Below, one piece after another: positions 28,421-37,353 of a stretch of DNA of 64,000 bases (the stretch's first letter is position 1; every line of letters begins with the position of its first letter). The notes under the pieces were generated by a model. It did no database searches and was not told the DNA's origin. It saw only the letters and a list, made by a program, of their open reading frames with translations. Origin of the DNA: Streptomyces violaceoruber. GTDB lineage: Bacteria; Actinomycetota; Actinomycetes; Streptomycetales; Streptomycetaceae. The DNA lies in NCBI RefSeq assembly GCF_033406955.1, contig NZ_CP137734.1, forward strand, positions 4,588,001-4,652,000, in the 5' to 3' direction. Made by a program: the position numbers and the translations under genes.

Positions 28421-29611
28421 ATGACTGGAACGATCACGCACGACCCGCCGTCCGCCGCCGGAGGGCGACAGGGTGGACCCCTGATCGTCACCGAGGACAC
28501 GGAGCTCCTCGACGACCTGCTGCGCCTGTGCGCGGCCGCGGGCGCCACGCCGGAGGTGCACCACTCGGTGCCCGTGACGCCTCCTTCGGCGCCTTCGGCA
28601 CTGACGGCGGTGGCTTCCTCGGCGTCTCCCGCACCCGCGGCGGCCGGGAGGCGGACCGGATGGGAGACCGCGCCCCTGGTCCTCGTCGGGGACGACGCGG
28701 CGCGGCGGGTGCGGGGAGCGGTGCGGAGACGGGGAGTGGTCCTCGTGGGCCGCGATCAGGACGACTCGGGGATCTGGCAGCGGGCCGTCGAGATCGGCGC
28801 CGACCACGTCCTGATGCTGCCCGACGGTGAACAGTGGCTGGTCGACCGCATCGCCGACGTCGCCGAGGGCGTCGGCCGTCCGGCCCTCACCGTCGGCGTC
28901 ATCGGCGGCCGGGGCGGCGCCGGAGCGTCCACACTGGCCTGCGCGCTCGCCGTCACCTCCGCGCGGGAGGGGTTGCGCAGTCTCCTGGTGGACGCCGATC
29001 CCCTGGGCGGCGGCCTCGACGTCCTGCTCGGCGGTGAGACGGCCGAGGGGCTGAGGTGGCCGGCGTTCGCGGCATCGCGAGGGCGGGTCGGCGGCGGTGC
29101 ACTGGAGGAGTCGCTGCCCCAGTTGCATTCGCTGCGGGTGCTGAGCTGGGACCGGGGCGACTGCGTCGCGGTACCGCCGCAGGCCGTTCGAGCGGTGCTC
29201 GCGGCGGCCCGGCGAAGGGGCGGCACGGTCGTCGTCGACCTGCCTCGCCGGATCGACGACGGGGTCGCCGAGGTCCTCGCGCAACTCGACATCGGGCTCC
29301 TCGTCGTCCCCGCCGAGCTGCGGGCCGTCGCGGCGGCGGGCCGGGTGGCGGCGGCGGTGGGCATGGTGCTGCGCGACCTTCGGGTCGTGGTGCGCGGACC
29401 CTACGGCTCCGGACTCGACGACCGTGAGGTGGCCCGGTTGCTCGACCTTCCCCTGGCCGGCGAGGTGCCGGTGGAGTCCGGCCTGCTGCGGGCCACGGAG
29501 AGCAGACGCCCCCCGGGCACACCCGCCCGCGGCCCGCTGGCGCGCTTCTGCCGTGGGTTCTGGGAGCGGGCGCTGGCGGAGACGGACGGGCGGGGCGGGA
29601 GCGGTTCGTGA
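28421..29611 (+). CDS. CpaE/TadZ-like ATPase (septum-site-determining-like)
   Basis: A 396-residue protein and the first gene of the Tad operon. The N-terminal half is receiver-like and variable (Pro/Ala-rich insert about residues 48-75). The second half is a MinD/ParA-type ATPase with VGVIGGRGGAGAST (P-loop about 162-170), LLVDADPLGGGLDVLL and VVVDLPRR. The first lysine of the deviant Walker motif is arginine here (GGRGG), so hydrolysis may be weak, as in other TadZ proteins that act mainly as polar localisers. ATG 28421 follows AAGGGGGAAAG. Its TGA overlaps the TadA start. Confidence 0.88.
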   Translation: MTGTITHDPPSAAGGRQGGPLIVTEDTELLDDLLRLCAAAGATPEVHHSVPVTPPSAPSALTAVASSASPAPAAAGRRTGWETAPLVLVGDDAARRVRGAVRRRGVVLVGRDQDDSGIWQRAVEIGADHVLMLPDGEQWLVDRIADVAEGVGRPALTVGVIGGRGGAGASTLACALAVTSAREGLRSLLVDADPLGGGLDVLLGGETAEGLRWPAFAASRGRVGGGALEESLPQLHSLRVLSWDRGDCVAVPPQAVRAVLAAARRRGGTVVVDLPRRIDDGVAEVLAQLDIGLLVVPAELRAVAAAGRVAAAVGMVLRDLRVVVRGPYGSGLDDREVARLLDLPLAGEVPVESGLLRATESRRPPGTPARGPLARFCRGFWERALAETDGRGGSGS

Positions 29612-31188
29612 GGGGCGTGACCGGGTCGGTGGTGAGCGGTGGAAGGCGGGTCGGGATGGACGAGGTGGCGGCGGGAGCGCAGGGCGGGATTGCGGGGGCG
29701 GCTGGGGGAGCGGGGACGGGAGGCCGGTCGCTCGGGGCCCAGGGGACCCACGACGGACTGGACACGCGGGTGGCGCCGGGCTGGGTGATCCGTCAGCCCG
29801 CCAGGACGCCTACGGGATCGTTGTCGCCTGCCGATGGTGCTGGGCGCCGGGACTCCGGAGCATCGGGGGGCTCGGCGACCACGACATGGCTGGGCTCGGC
29901 GCCCGCTGGGCTGACGGGACCGGCTCCCGGGCCCGCGCCGGCACGGACGCAGGCGCAGGGCTCTCTGCGGTCTCCGGCGCCGGTCGCACAGAACGGCCTC
30001 GGCGCCGCGCCCGGCATGCTCGACGGTGTGCGGCGGTGGCTCGCCGAGAGCGGGGCGGAGCCGACGCCCGCGCGAGTGGCGCAGGCACTTCGGGAGCAGG
30101 GGCGGGTGCTCGGGGACGCCGAGATCCTCGGTGCCGCCGAACAGCTCAGGTCGGAACTGGTCGGCAGCGGACCACTCGAGCCGCTGCTCGCCGACCCCTC
30201 GGTGACCGACGTGCTGGTCTCCGCACCGGACCGGGTCTGGGTGGACCGGGGCGGCGGCCTGGAGCTGGCACCGGTCTCCTTCCCCGACGCGGCGGCGGTG
30301 CGGCGGCTCGCGCAGCGCCTCGCGACCGTCGCTGGGCGACGGCTCGACGACGCCCGGCCCTGGGTGGACGCCAGGCTGCCCGACGGCACCCGGCTGCACG
30401 CGGTGCTGCCACCGGTCGCCGTCGACTGCACCTGCCTCGCGCTGCGAGTGGTACGGCCGCGCGCCTTCACCCTCCGCGAGTTGGCTGCGGCGGGCACCGT
30501 GCCGCCCGGCGGTGACCGCGTGCTGCGCGCCCTGCTGCGGGCCCGGCTGTCCTTCCTCGTCAGCGGCGGTACCGGCAGTGGCAAGACGACGCTGCTCAGC
30601 GCCCTGCTCGGTCTGGTCGGACCGGACGAGCGCATCGTGCTGGCCGAGGACTCGGCGGAACTGCGACCCGACCATCCGCACGTCGTCCGTCTGGAGACGA
30701 GACCGGCCAATCAGGAGGGCGCCGGTCTGGTCACCCTGGAGGACCTGGTGCGCCAGGCGCTGCGCATGCGGCCGGACCGGCTGGTCGTGGGTGAGGTGCG
30801 GGGTCCCGAAGTGGTCCATCTGCTCGCCGCGTTGAACACGGGCCACGAGGGCGGGTGCGGAACGGTGCACGCCAATGCCGCCGCCGACGTACCGGCGCGG
30901 CTGGAGGCGCTCGGCACGACCGCGGGCCTGAACCGCGCGGCTCTGCACAGTCAGCTCGCGGCGGCCCTCTCGGTCGTCCTCCACCTGGTCCGCGACCGCG
31001 CGGGACGGCGCCGGATCGCCGAGGTGCACGTACTGGAGCGGGACCCCTCGGGGCTGGTGCGGACAGTGCCGGCGCTGCGATGGGGGACGGAGGCGTTCGT
31101 GGCCGAACGCGGCTGGCAGCGGCTGCGGGAGCTGTTGCGCGGTGCGGGGGTCGAAGAGCAGGCGGTCGGACGGGAGGCGGGGAGGTGA
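29608..31188 (+). CDS. tadA: TadA-type secretion ATPase
   Basis: A type II/IV secretion-family ATPase that powers Tad/Flp pilus assembly. The conserved domain starts near residue 137 (MLDGVRRWLAESG). Walker A is SGGTGSGKTT (S319-K326), Walker B LVVGEVRGPEV, and the His box NTGHEGGCGTVHANA. From GTG 29608, which overlaps the upstream stop, the protein is 526 residues; the first about 130 are Gly/Ala/Pro-rich and poorly conserved, so a later start such as ATG 29656 is possible. It ends in a TGATG overlap with the tadB-like gene. Confidence 0.9.
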   Translation: MRGVTGSVVSGGRRVGMDEVAAGAQGGIAGAAGGAGTGGRSLGAQGTHDGLDTRVAPGWVIRQPARTPTGSLSPADGAGRRDSGASGGSATTTWLGSAPAGLTGPAPGPAPARTQAQGSLRSPAPVAQNGLGAAPGMLDGVRRWLAESGAEPTPARVAQALREQGRVLGDAEILGAAEQLRSELVGSGPLEPLLADPSVTDVLVSAPDRVWVDRGGGLELAPVSFPDAAAVRRLAQRLATVAGRRLDDARPWVDARLPDGTRLHAVLPPVAVDCTCLALRVVRPRAFTLRELAAAGTVPPGGDRVLRALLRARLSFLVSGGTGSGKTTLLSALLGLVGPDERIVLAEDSAELRPDHPHVVRLETRPANQEGAGLVTLEDLVRQALRMRPDRLVVGEVRGPEVVHLLAALNTGHEGGCGTVHANAAADVPARLEALGTTAGLNRAALHSQLAAALSVVLHLVRDRAGRRRIAEVHVLERDPSGLVRTVPALRWGTEAFVAERGWQRLRELLRGAGVEEQAVGREAGR

Positions 31189-32159
31189 TGAGCATGACGG
31201 TGGCCGGCACTCCGGTGACGGGCATGCCGGGGACGGGCGAGCTGTCGACGGGCGTGGTCCTGGTGTGCCTGGGCGCGGCCGTCTGGCTGGCAGGAGGGTG
31301 GCACTCAGGCGTACGGCGAGCGCGGACGGTCCTCGCCGAAGGCCGGACGCTCGCGCCCGGTGGGCCGAGTGGGACTGACGGTTCTGGTGGGTCTGACAGG
31401 CCTGGTGGGGCGTGCGCCGCCGGGCTGCCTGCGGCGGGTCGGACGACGGAGGAGTTGCGGCGTCTCAGGGGCCGCCTGAGGCCCGAGTGGTGGTCGCTGG
31501 CCGCCGGGCTGGTGCTGGCGATCCTGGGCACCTCGGTGCTGCCGGCCGTCGCGGGGGCGGCCGGAGTGCCGGTACTGCGGCGCGTGCGGCTGGCCGGTCG
31601 GGAGCGGCGGGCCAAGGAGCGCAGGCAGGACGCGGTGATCGCCCTGTGCGGGACGCTCGCCGGGGAGGTGCGGGCGGGGCGGCAACCGGGCGAGGCGCTC
31701 CTGTGCGCCGCACAGGACTCCGCCGGGCTCGGTGAGGCGCAGGCGGCGGTGCTCGCGGCGGCCCGGTTCGGCGGGGACGTCCCCGGCGCGCTGGCGTTGG
31801 CGGCCGGGCAGCCCGGCGCCGAGGGACTGCGCGGTCTCGCGGCGTGCTGGCGAGTCGCGGTCGACCAGGGCGCGGGGCTCGCGGCCGGTCTCGACCGGCT
31901 GGAGGGCGCGCTGCGTGCCGAGCGGGACCAGCGCTCGGACCTGCGCGCCCAACTGGCCGGCGCCCGGGCCACCGCCGTGATGCTCGCCGGCCTTCCGGTC
32001 CTGGGCCTGCTGCTCGGCGTCGCCCTCGGGTCCGACCCCCTGCACGTGCTGCTGCACACCGGTGCCGGGGTGGGCTGTCTGCTGGCCGGCGGGGCTCTGG
32101 AGAGCCTGGGCGTGTGGTGGGTGACGCGGATCGTGCGCGGAGCGGAGGCGACTTCGTGA
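31188..32159 (+). CDS. Type II secretion F-family membrane protein (TadB-like)
   Basis: A protein of about 323 residues forming part of the inner-membrane platform for the pilus. There is one N-terminal transmembrane helix (LSTGVVLVCLGAAVWLAG), a second near WWSLAAGLVLAILG, the cytoplasmic F domain with AGEVRAGRQPGEAL, and two C-terminal helices. ATG 31188 overlaps the tadA stop; ATG 31194 is equally good because GGGGAGG lies 8 bases before it. It ends in a GTGA overlap with the next gene. Confidence 0.87.
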   Translation: MSMTVAGTPVTGMPGTGELSTGVVLVCLGAAVWLAGGWHSGVRRARTVLAEGRTLAPGGPSGTDGSGGSDRPGGACAAGLPAAGRTTEELRRLRGRLRPEWWSLAAGLVLAILGTSVLPAVAGAAGVPVLRRVRLAGRERRAKERRQDAVIALCGTLAGEVRAGRQPGEALLCAAQDSAGLGEAQAAVLAAARFGGDVPGALALAAGQPGAEGLRGLAACWRVAVDQGAGLAAGLDRLEGALRAERDQRSDLRAQLAGARATAVMLAGLPVLGLLLGVALGSDPLHVLLHTGAGVGCLLAGGALESLGVWWVTRIVRGAEATS

Positions 32160-32959
32160 ACGGCGACTTTGTCCACAGGCTGGGGGCCGTGGTGGCGATG
32201 GTGCTGGTCGCCGGCCGACTGGCGCGCGGTCTTGGAACCGCGCGGCGGGGCCGGGCGCTGCGCAGGCGCCTCAGGGGCCTACTGGCACCGCAGTCGGCGC
32301 CGGTCCGCTCCGCCGGGCGACGCGCCGAAGCGCTGAGCACCCTGCGCCCGTGGCTGCCGCTGGCCGGCACGGTGGGCGCCGGCTGGGCCCTGGTCGGCGG
32401 TGCGGTCGGGGTCCTGGTGGGGCTGGTGGGCGCGGCCGCACTGTGGCGTTGGAGTGCCAGGCGTTCGGCCGCGGGCACGGAGGCGGCGCAGGTTGCTGCC
32501 GCGCAAGCCGCTCGCCAACTGCCTTTGGCGGCCGATCTGCTGGCGGCCTGCATCGCGGCGGGCGCGAGTCCGGTGGCGGCGGCGCGGGCGGTCGGCGAGG
32601 CCCTGGGCGGACCGGTCGGGGACGCGCTGGGGCGCGGTGCCGCGGAGGTGCGCCTCGGCGGCGAACCGGCAGGTGCCTGGCGGGGGTTGGCCGCCGTCCC
32701 GGGGGCCGTGCCGCTGGCGCGGCTGCTGGAGCGGGCCGAGGTGTCCGGCCTGCCCGCGGCGGGCCCGGTCGCCCGCCTGGCCGCCCAGGCCCGTGCCGAC
32801 TGGGCCCGCACCACGACGGTCCGGGCCCGTCGAGCGGCCGTCATGGTCACCGCGCCGGTGGGGCTGTGCTTTCTGCCCGCGTTCATCGCGGTGGGCGTAC
32901 TGCCGGTGGTCATCGGACTGGCCGGCGGGGTGCTGGGTCGCGGGGGAGGCGGTGGCTGA
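32156..32959 (+). CDS. Type II secretion F-family membrane protein (TadC-like)
   Basis: A 267-residue second platform protein. It has an N-terminal helix, an adjacent helical pair (LPLAGTVGAGWALVGGAVG), the F domain (QLPLAADLLAACIAAGASPV) and a C-terminal helix (LCFLPAFIAVGVLPVVIGLA). GTG 32156 overlaps the upstream stop. Confidence 0.87.
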   Translation: MNGDFVHRLGAVVAMVLVAGRLARGLGTARRGRALRRRLRGLLAPQSAPVRSAGRRAEALSTLRPWLPLAGTVGAGWALVGGAVGVLVGLVGAAALWRWSARRSAAGTEAAQVAAAQAARQLPLAADLLAACIAAGASPVAAARAVGEALGGPVGDALGRGAAEVRLGGEPAGAWRGLAAVPGAVPLARLLERAEVSGLPAAGPVARLAAQARADWARTTTVRARRAAVMVTAPVGLCFLPAFIAVGVLPVVIGLAGGVLGRGGGGG

Positions 32960-33039
32960 CGGATCGGGGCGTCGGACGAGCAGCAGTCGAGCTACGGATG
33001 AGCAAGCGGGCAACGGAATCGAACCTTACGGGGGTTGCG

Positions 33040-33267
33040 ATGTATCAGATGGTGCGGGAACGGCTGGGTGCCCTGGTGGGCGGAGTACTCGGGGCGGTGC
33101 GACGGCGGGCCGCGCGGCGGGACGCGGGAATGGTCACCTCCGAGTACGCGATGGGGATCGTCGCGGCGGTGGCCTTCGCCGTGGTTCTGTACAAGGTCGT
33201 CACGAGCGGCACGGTCAGTGCGGAGTTGCAGGGCATCGTGAAGGGGGCTCTCGATGCGCGGATGTGA
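33040..33267 (+). CDS. DUF4244 pilin-like protein (Flp-type)
   Basis: A 75-residue protein. A basic N-terminus (RRRAARRDAG) is followed by MVTSEYAMGIVAAVAFAVVL: a Flp/type IV-like cleavage site after glycine with glutamate at +4/+5 and then a hydrophobic pilin helix. It is probably the structural pilin subunit of this locus. ATG 33040 follows GGGGG; ATG 32998 would add 14 residues but has no ribosome site. Its 3' end overlaps the TadE gene by 14 bases. Confidence 0.8.
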   Translation: MYQMVRERLGALVGGVLGAVRRRAARRDAGMVTSEYAMGIVAAVAFAVVLYKVVTSGTVSAELQGIVKGALDARM

Positions 33268-33727
33268 AAGGGCGGTGAGAGACGGGACCCGGGTCCGCGG
33301 TGCGTCCGGACGCCGTCTGCGCGAAGCTCCGGCCGCCGGGGCGGGCACCGGGCCGGACAGCGGATTCGTGACGGCGGAGGCTGCCGTGGTGCTTCCCGTG
33401 CTGGTGGTGTTCGCGATGGCGCTCGTGTGGGGGCTGCTCGTGGTGGCCGCTCAGATCCAGTGCGTGGACGCGGCCCGGGCGGGGGCCCGTGCGGCGGCAC
33501 GACAGGACCCGGAGGATGCGGTGGTGGAGCTCGCCCGTGCGGCGGCACCACGAGGAGCACGGGTCACGGTGCACCGGGAGGCGGGCCTGGTCCGTGTCGT
33601 CGTGGTGGCCGAGCCACCGGCTCTGCACGGACTGCCCTTCGAAGTACGGGAGGAGGCCGTGGCTTCGGCGGAGCAGACGGTGGGCACTGGGCCGACGGCG
33701 GCGGAACCGGTGGGGGTCGATCCGTGA
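33254..33727 (+). CDS. TadE-family pseudopilin
   Basis: A 157-residue protein. After a basic leader, GFVTAEAAVVLPVLVVFAMALVWG is the TadE signature of a glycine, T/S-E-A and one hydrophobic helix (split in reading at residue 20). The remaining domain (about 95 residues) faces outward. The last residues EPVGVDP are encoded by the first unit of the 30-bp minisatellite that extends downstream, so the gene end and the repeat share an origin. Confidence 0.85.
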   Translation: MRGCERAVRDGTRVRGASGRRLREAPAAGAGTGPDSGFVTAEAAVVLPVLVVFAMALVWGLLVVAAQIQCVDAARAGARAAARQDPEDAVVELARAAAPRGARVTVHREAGLVRVVVVAEPPALHGLPFEVREEAVASAEQTVGTGPTAAEPVGVDP

Positions 33728-33970
33728 GGGACCGAACTGGTGGGGGTCGATCCGTGAGGGGCCGAACCGGTGGGGGTCGATCCGCGAGGGCCGCAACCGG
33801 TGGGGGCCGGGCCGTGAGGGGCCGAACCGGTGGGGGTCGAGCCGTGAAGGACCGAACCGGTGGAGGCCGGGCCGTGAGGGCCGCAACCGGTGGAGGCCGA
33901 CCCCCGGGGGACGCAACCGGTGAGGGCGGTGCCGTGAGGGACGGCGCCGGTGGGAGTCGGGCCATGAACG
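33701..33970 (+). repeat. 30-bp minisatellite, nine units, across the tadE stop
   Basis: Nine 30-bp units in register run without gaps from 33701 to 33970; a typical unit has the core CCGGTGGGGGTCGA then CCGTGAGGG. The first unit is the true end of tadE including its stop; the last leads into ATG 33964. Nearly every unit carries a GGTGGGGG ribosome-like site 7-8 bases before a GTG start, so the array repeats the stop-start junction. In one frame it encodes 10-residue repeats like RTGGGRSVRG. Copy number probably varies between strains. Confidence 0.9.
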
Positions 33971-34401
33971 CCTCCGACCGGGGGTCGGCGACCGTGTGGA
34001 GCGTGGCCGCCATCGCCGTTCTGTGTTTCGTGTTCGGCATCGTGCTGGCCCTGGGGCAGGCCGTCGTGGCCCGGCACCGCGCGGCGGGCGGCGCCGATCT
34101 GGCGGCGCTCGCCGCGGCGGACGACTGGGCGCAGGGCGCCACCGCGGCGTGCGAGAGGGCGGGGCGGGTCGCGCGGGCGCAGGAGGTGCGGTTGGTGCGC
34201 TGCGTGCTCACCGGGCAGATCTCGGACGTGACGGCGGCGTCGGGCAGCGGGCCGTTCACGGCGGAGGTTAGGGCGAGGGCGGGCCCCGCCCCGCTCGAAA
34301 CGCCCGCGCCCGCACCACCCCTGCCCTCTGCGCGGTCCCTCCCGCCTACCCCGCCTGCTGCGCCGGCCCCGCCTCCGCCGCCCCCCGCAGCAGCACCGTG
34401 A
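33964..34401 (+). CDS. TadE-like membrane protein (Rv3654c type)
   Basis: A 145-residue protein. It opens MNASDRGSATVW and has one hydrophobic helix (AAIAVLCFVFGIVLALGQAV), then the HRAAGGADLAALAAAD segment typical of the small TadE-like protein of actinobacterial Tad loci; the tail is Pro/Ala-rich. The start ATG 33964 with GGGAG before it is preferred. If GTG 33724 (overlapping the tadE stop) is used instead, the protein gains 80 residues of Gly/Arg repeats. Its last 56 bases overlap the convergent helicase gene. Confidence 0.8.
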   Translation: MNASDRGSATVWSVAAIAVLCFVFGIVLALGQAVVARHRAAGGADLAALAAADDWAQGATAACERAGRVARAQEVRLVRCVLTGQISDVTAASGSGPFTAEVRARAGPAPLETPAPAPPLPSARSLPPTPPAAPAPPPPPPAAAP

Positions 34402-36820
34402 GGAGTCGTACCGCGCCCCGCTTGTGCAGCGGATCGTTGCCGTTGCCGCACTTGGGGGACTGGATGCAGGACGGACAGCCCGCGTCGCACTCGCAGGAGG
34501 CGATGGCCTCGCGGGTTGCGGTCAGCCAGTCGCGGGCCGTGTGGAAGGCCCGCTCGGCGAAGCCCGCGCCGCCGGGGTGGCCGTCGTACACGAAGACCGT
34601 CGGCAGCAGCGTGTCCGGGTGCAGGGGGACCGACACGCCGCCGATGTCCCAGCGGTCGCAGGTCGCGAACAGGGGCAGCATGCCGATCGAGGCGTGCTCG
34701 GCGGCGTGCAGGGCCCCGCCGAGGATCTCCGGGTTGATCCGGGCCGCGTCCAACTGGTCCTCGGTGACGGTCCACCACACCGCGCGGGTGCGCAGCGTAC
34801 GAGGAGGGAGGTCGAGCTTCGTCTCGCCCAGGACCTCGCCGGTGATCAGGCGCCGGCGCAGGAAGGAGACCACCTGGTTGGTGACCTCGACGGAGCCGTA
34901 GCAGAGGCGCCCGTCGCCCCAGGGGACCTCGATGTCGGTCTCCAGCACCGAGATCGCCGTGGTGTCGCGGGCCACCGTCGAGTAGGCGGGGGTGGCCTGC
35001 TCGACCAGCGCGACGGAGTCCTCCAGGTCCAGGGAGCGGACGAGGTACGTGCGCCCCTGGTGGAGGTGCACGGCGCCCTCGTGGACGGTCGTGTGGGCGG
35101 CACCGGCGTCCACGGTGCCCAGCAGCCTGCCCGTGCCATCCTCGACGACCTGGACCGGACGTCCGCCCTCGCCCCGGATGTCCGTCAGGTCGGCGGCCCG
35201 CTCGCGGCGGGTCCAGTGCCAGGCCCGGGTCCGGCGGCGCAGCAGCTTCGCCGCCTCCAGTTGGGGCAGCAGTTCCTCGCAGGCGGGACCGAAGAGCTTC
35301 AGGTCCTCCTCGGTCAGGGGAAGTTCCGCCGCTGCCGCACACAGGTGGGGGGCGAGGACGTACGGGTTGTCCGGGTCGAGGACGGTGGACTCCACCGGCT
35401 GGTCGAAGAGGGCCTCCGGGTGGTGGACGAGGAAGGTGTCCAGCGGGTCGTCACGGGCCACCAGCACGGCCAGCGCCCCCTGCCCGGCCCGCCCTGCCCG
35501 GCCCGCCTGCTGCCACAGCGAGGCCCGTGTGCCCGGGTACCCGGCGATCACCACGGCGTCCAGACCGGAGATGTCGAGGCCGAGTTCGAGGGCGTTCGTC
35601 GCCGCGAGGCCGAGGAGGTCGCCGGAGTGCAGGGCGCGTTCCAGGGCACGGCGCTCCTCGGGGAGGTAACCGCCCCGGTACGCCGCCACCCGCCCGGCCA
35701 GGGAGCGGTCGACCTCGGCCAGACGCTCCTGGGCGATCACCGAGATCAGCTCCGCGCCACGCCGGGAGCGGACGAAGGTGATCGAGCGCATGCCCTGCAC
35801 CGTGAGGTCGGTGAGCAGGTCGGCGGCTTCCGCGGTGGCCGTCCGGCGGACCGGTGCGCCCTTCTCGCCCTCCAGTTCGGTCAGCGGCGGTTCCCACAGA
35901 GCGAACACCAGTTCACCGCGGGGTGACGCGTCGTCGGCGACCTCGATCACCGGGAGCCCGGTGAGCCGGCGGGCCGCCACCGAGGGCTCGGCGGCGGTGG
36001 CGGAGGCGAGCAGGAACACCGGCGACGCGCCGTAGCGCGCACACAGTCTGCGCAGTCTGCGCAGCACCTGGGCGACGTGGGAGCCGAAGACGCCCCGGTA
36101 GGTGTGGCACTCGTCGATCACGACGTACTTCAGTGCCTTCAGGAACGACGACCAGCGGGGGTGGGAGGGCAGGATGCCGCGGTGCAGCATGTCCGGATTG
36201 GTCAGGACGTACGTTCCGTACTGGCGGATCCACTCGCGTTCCTCGAACGGAGTGTCGCCGTCGTAGACCGCGGCCCGCACGGAGGTTCCGAGAGGTTGTG
36301 AAAGTTCTTTCACCGACCGGCACTGGTCGGCCGCCAGCGCCTTGGTGGGGGCCAGGTAGAGGGTCGTGGCGCCGCGTCCGTTGGGCGCCTCGGAGCCGTC
36401 CACGAGGGCCGACAGGACCGGCACCAGATAGGCCAGGGACTTGCCCGACGCGGTGCCGGTGGCGACGACCACCGAGTCGCCGTCCAGGGCGTGCTCGGCC
36501 ACGCGTGCCTGGTGGGCCCAGGGATGTTCGATGCCCGCGGCCCGTACCGCGGCCAGGACCTCCGGCCGAATCCGGTCCGGCCAGACGGCATGACGGCCCG
36601 CACGCGGGGGCAAGTGCTCCGTATGAGTGATGCGCGCAGCCCGGCTCGGTCCCGCGGCGAGCCGGTCCAGGAGCATGCCCGGTTCCGGCCGGGAGCCGGG
36701 CTCCGCCGGGGATCGATCGGGTCGGTGATTCTTGGCCATCGGCACCGAGTCTGTCACTGGCGTGACGGACAATGGGACCAAGGCGTCGTGCACGCCTGCC
36801 GGTAAGTGATTGAATGCCAT
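34346..36820 (-). CDS. DEAD/DEAH-box helicase with DUF1998 zinc domain (MrfA-like)
   Basis: An 824-residue superfamily 2 helicase. VVATGTASGKS is Walker A, VVIDECHTYRGVFGSH the DECH Walker B, LLASATAAEP motif III and LGLDISGLDAVV/QQAGRAGRAGQ motifs V and VI. The C-terminal DUF1998 region holds a cysteine cluster (CECDAGCPSCIQSPKCGNG) that binds zinc. B. subtilis MrfA of this type repairs mitomycin-type DNA lesions, so a repair role is likely. The start is ATG 36820, although ATG 36739 is possible. Convergent 3' overlap with the TadE-like gene. Confidence 0.92.
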   Translation of the reverse strand: MAFNHLPAGVHDALVPLSVTPVTDSVPMAKNHRPDRSPAEPGSRPEPGMLLDRLAAGPSRAARITHTEHLPPRAGRHAVWPDRIRPEVLAAVRAAGIEHPWAHQARVAEHALDGDSVVVATGTASGKSLAYLVPVLSALVDGSEAPNGRGATTLYLAPTKALAADQCRSVKELSQPLGTSVRAAVYDGDTPFEEREWIRQYGTYVLTNPDMLHRGILPSHPRWSSFLKALKYVVIDECHTYRGVFGSHVAQVLRRLRRLCARYGASPVFLLASATAAEPSVAARRLTGLPVIEVADDASPRGELVFALWEPPLTELEGEKGAPVRRTATAEAADLLTDLTVQGMRSITFVRSRRGAELISVIAQERLAEVDRSLAGRVAAYRGGYLPEERRALERALHSGDLLGLAATNALELGLDISGLDAVVIAGYPGTRASLWQQAGRAGRAGQGALAVLVARDDPLDTFLVHHPEALFDQPVESTVLDPDNPYVLAPHLCAAAAELPLTEEDLKLFGPACEELLPQLEAAKLLRRRTRAWHWTRRERAADLTDIRGEGGRPVQVVEDGTGRLLGTVDAGAAHTTVHEGAVHLHQGRTYLVRSLDLEDSVALVEQATPAYSTVARDTTAISVLETDIEVPWGDGRLCYGSVEVTNQVVSFLRRRLITGEVLGETKLDLPPRTLRTRAVWWTVTEDQLDAARINPEILGGALHAAEHASIGMLPLFATCDRWDIGGVSVPLHPDTLLPTVFVYDGHPGGAGFAERAFHTARDWLTATREAIASCECDAGCPSCIQSPKCGNGNDPLHKRGAVRLLTVLLRGAAEAGPAQQAG

Positions 36821-36902
36821 CGCGGCTGGCGAACCGTCCTGGGGGCTTCAAGCCGAGGTGTCCCGAGGGACGACCGCTCGATAGCAAGGTGCTGGAGGAT
36901 CC

Positions 36903-37244
36903 GTGGACCTGTCCCTGTCGACCCGTACCGTCGGCGATCGTACGGTCGTCGAGGTCGGTGGCGAAATTGACGTATACACCGCGCCCAAGCTGCGTGAGCA
37001 GCTGGTCGAGCTCGTGAACGACGGGAGTTTCCACCTCGTCGTCGACATGGAGGGCGTGGACTTCCTCGACTCCACAGGGCTCGGCGTGCTGGTGGGTGGA
37101 CTGAAGCGGGTGCGTGCCCATGAGGGCTCGCTGCGGCTGGTCTGCAACCAGGAGCGCATTCTCAAGATCTTCCGTATCACCGGCCTCACCAAGGTGTTCC
37201 CCATTCACACCTCGGTCGAGGAAGCGGTGGCGGCCACCGACTGA
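36903..37244 (+). CDS. bldG: Anti-sigma factor antagonist BldG
   Basis: A 113-residue STAS protein required for aerial hyphae and antibiotics in Streptomyces. The phosphorylation site is [12 protein letters not shown] with S57. When dephosphorylated it binds anti-sigma factors and frees their sigma factor. GTG 36903 follows GGAGGA closely. The partner ATP-binding protein gene is 109 bases downstream in the same direction, as in S. coelicolor where the two are co-transcribed. Divergent from the helicase gene across about 80 bases that must hold its promoters. Confidence 0.96.
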
Positions 37245-37353
37245 CGACCGGTTCCGGGCCTCTCGGGGCCCGGGACGCAAGTAGAACAAGGGGGGTCCGG
37301 GCTGGCGGCAGCCCGGACCCTCGAAAGCACGCCCGCAGTTCCGAGGGGGATGC

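Noticed and set aside
33701-33970. CRISPR array
   Set aside because: Units are contiguous 30-bp tandem repeats with no variable spacers and no cas genes nearby; it is a minisatellite.
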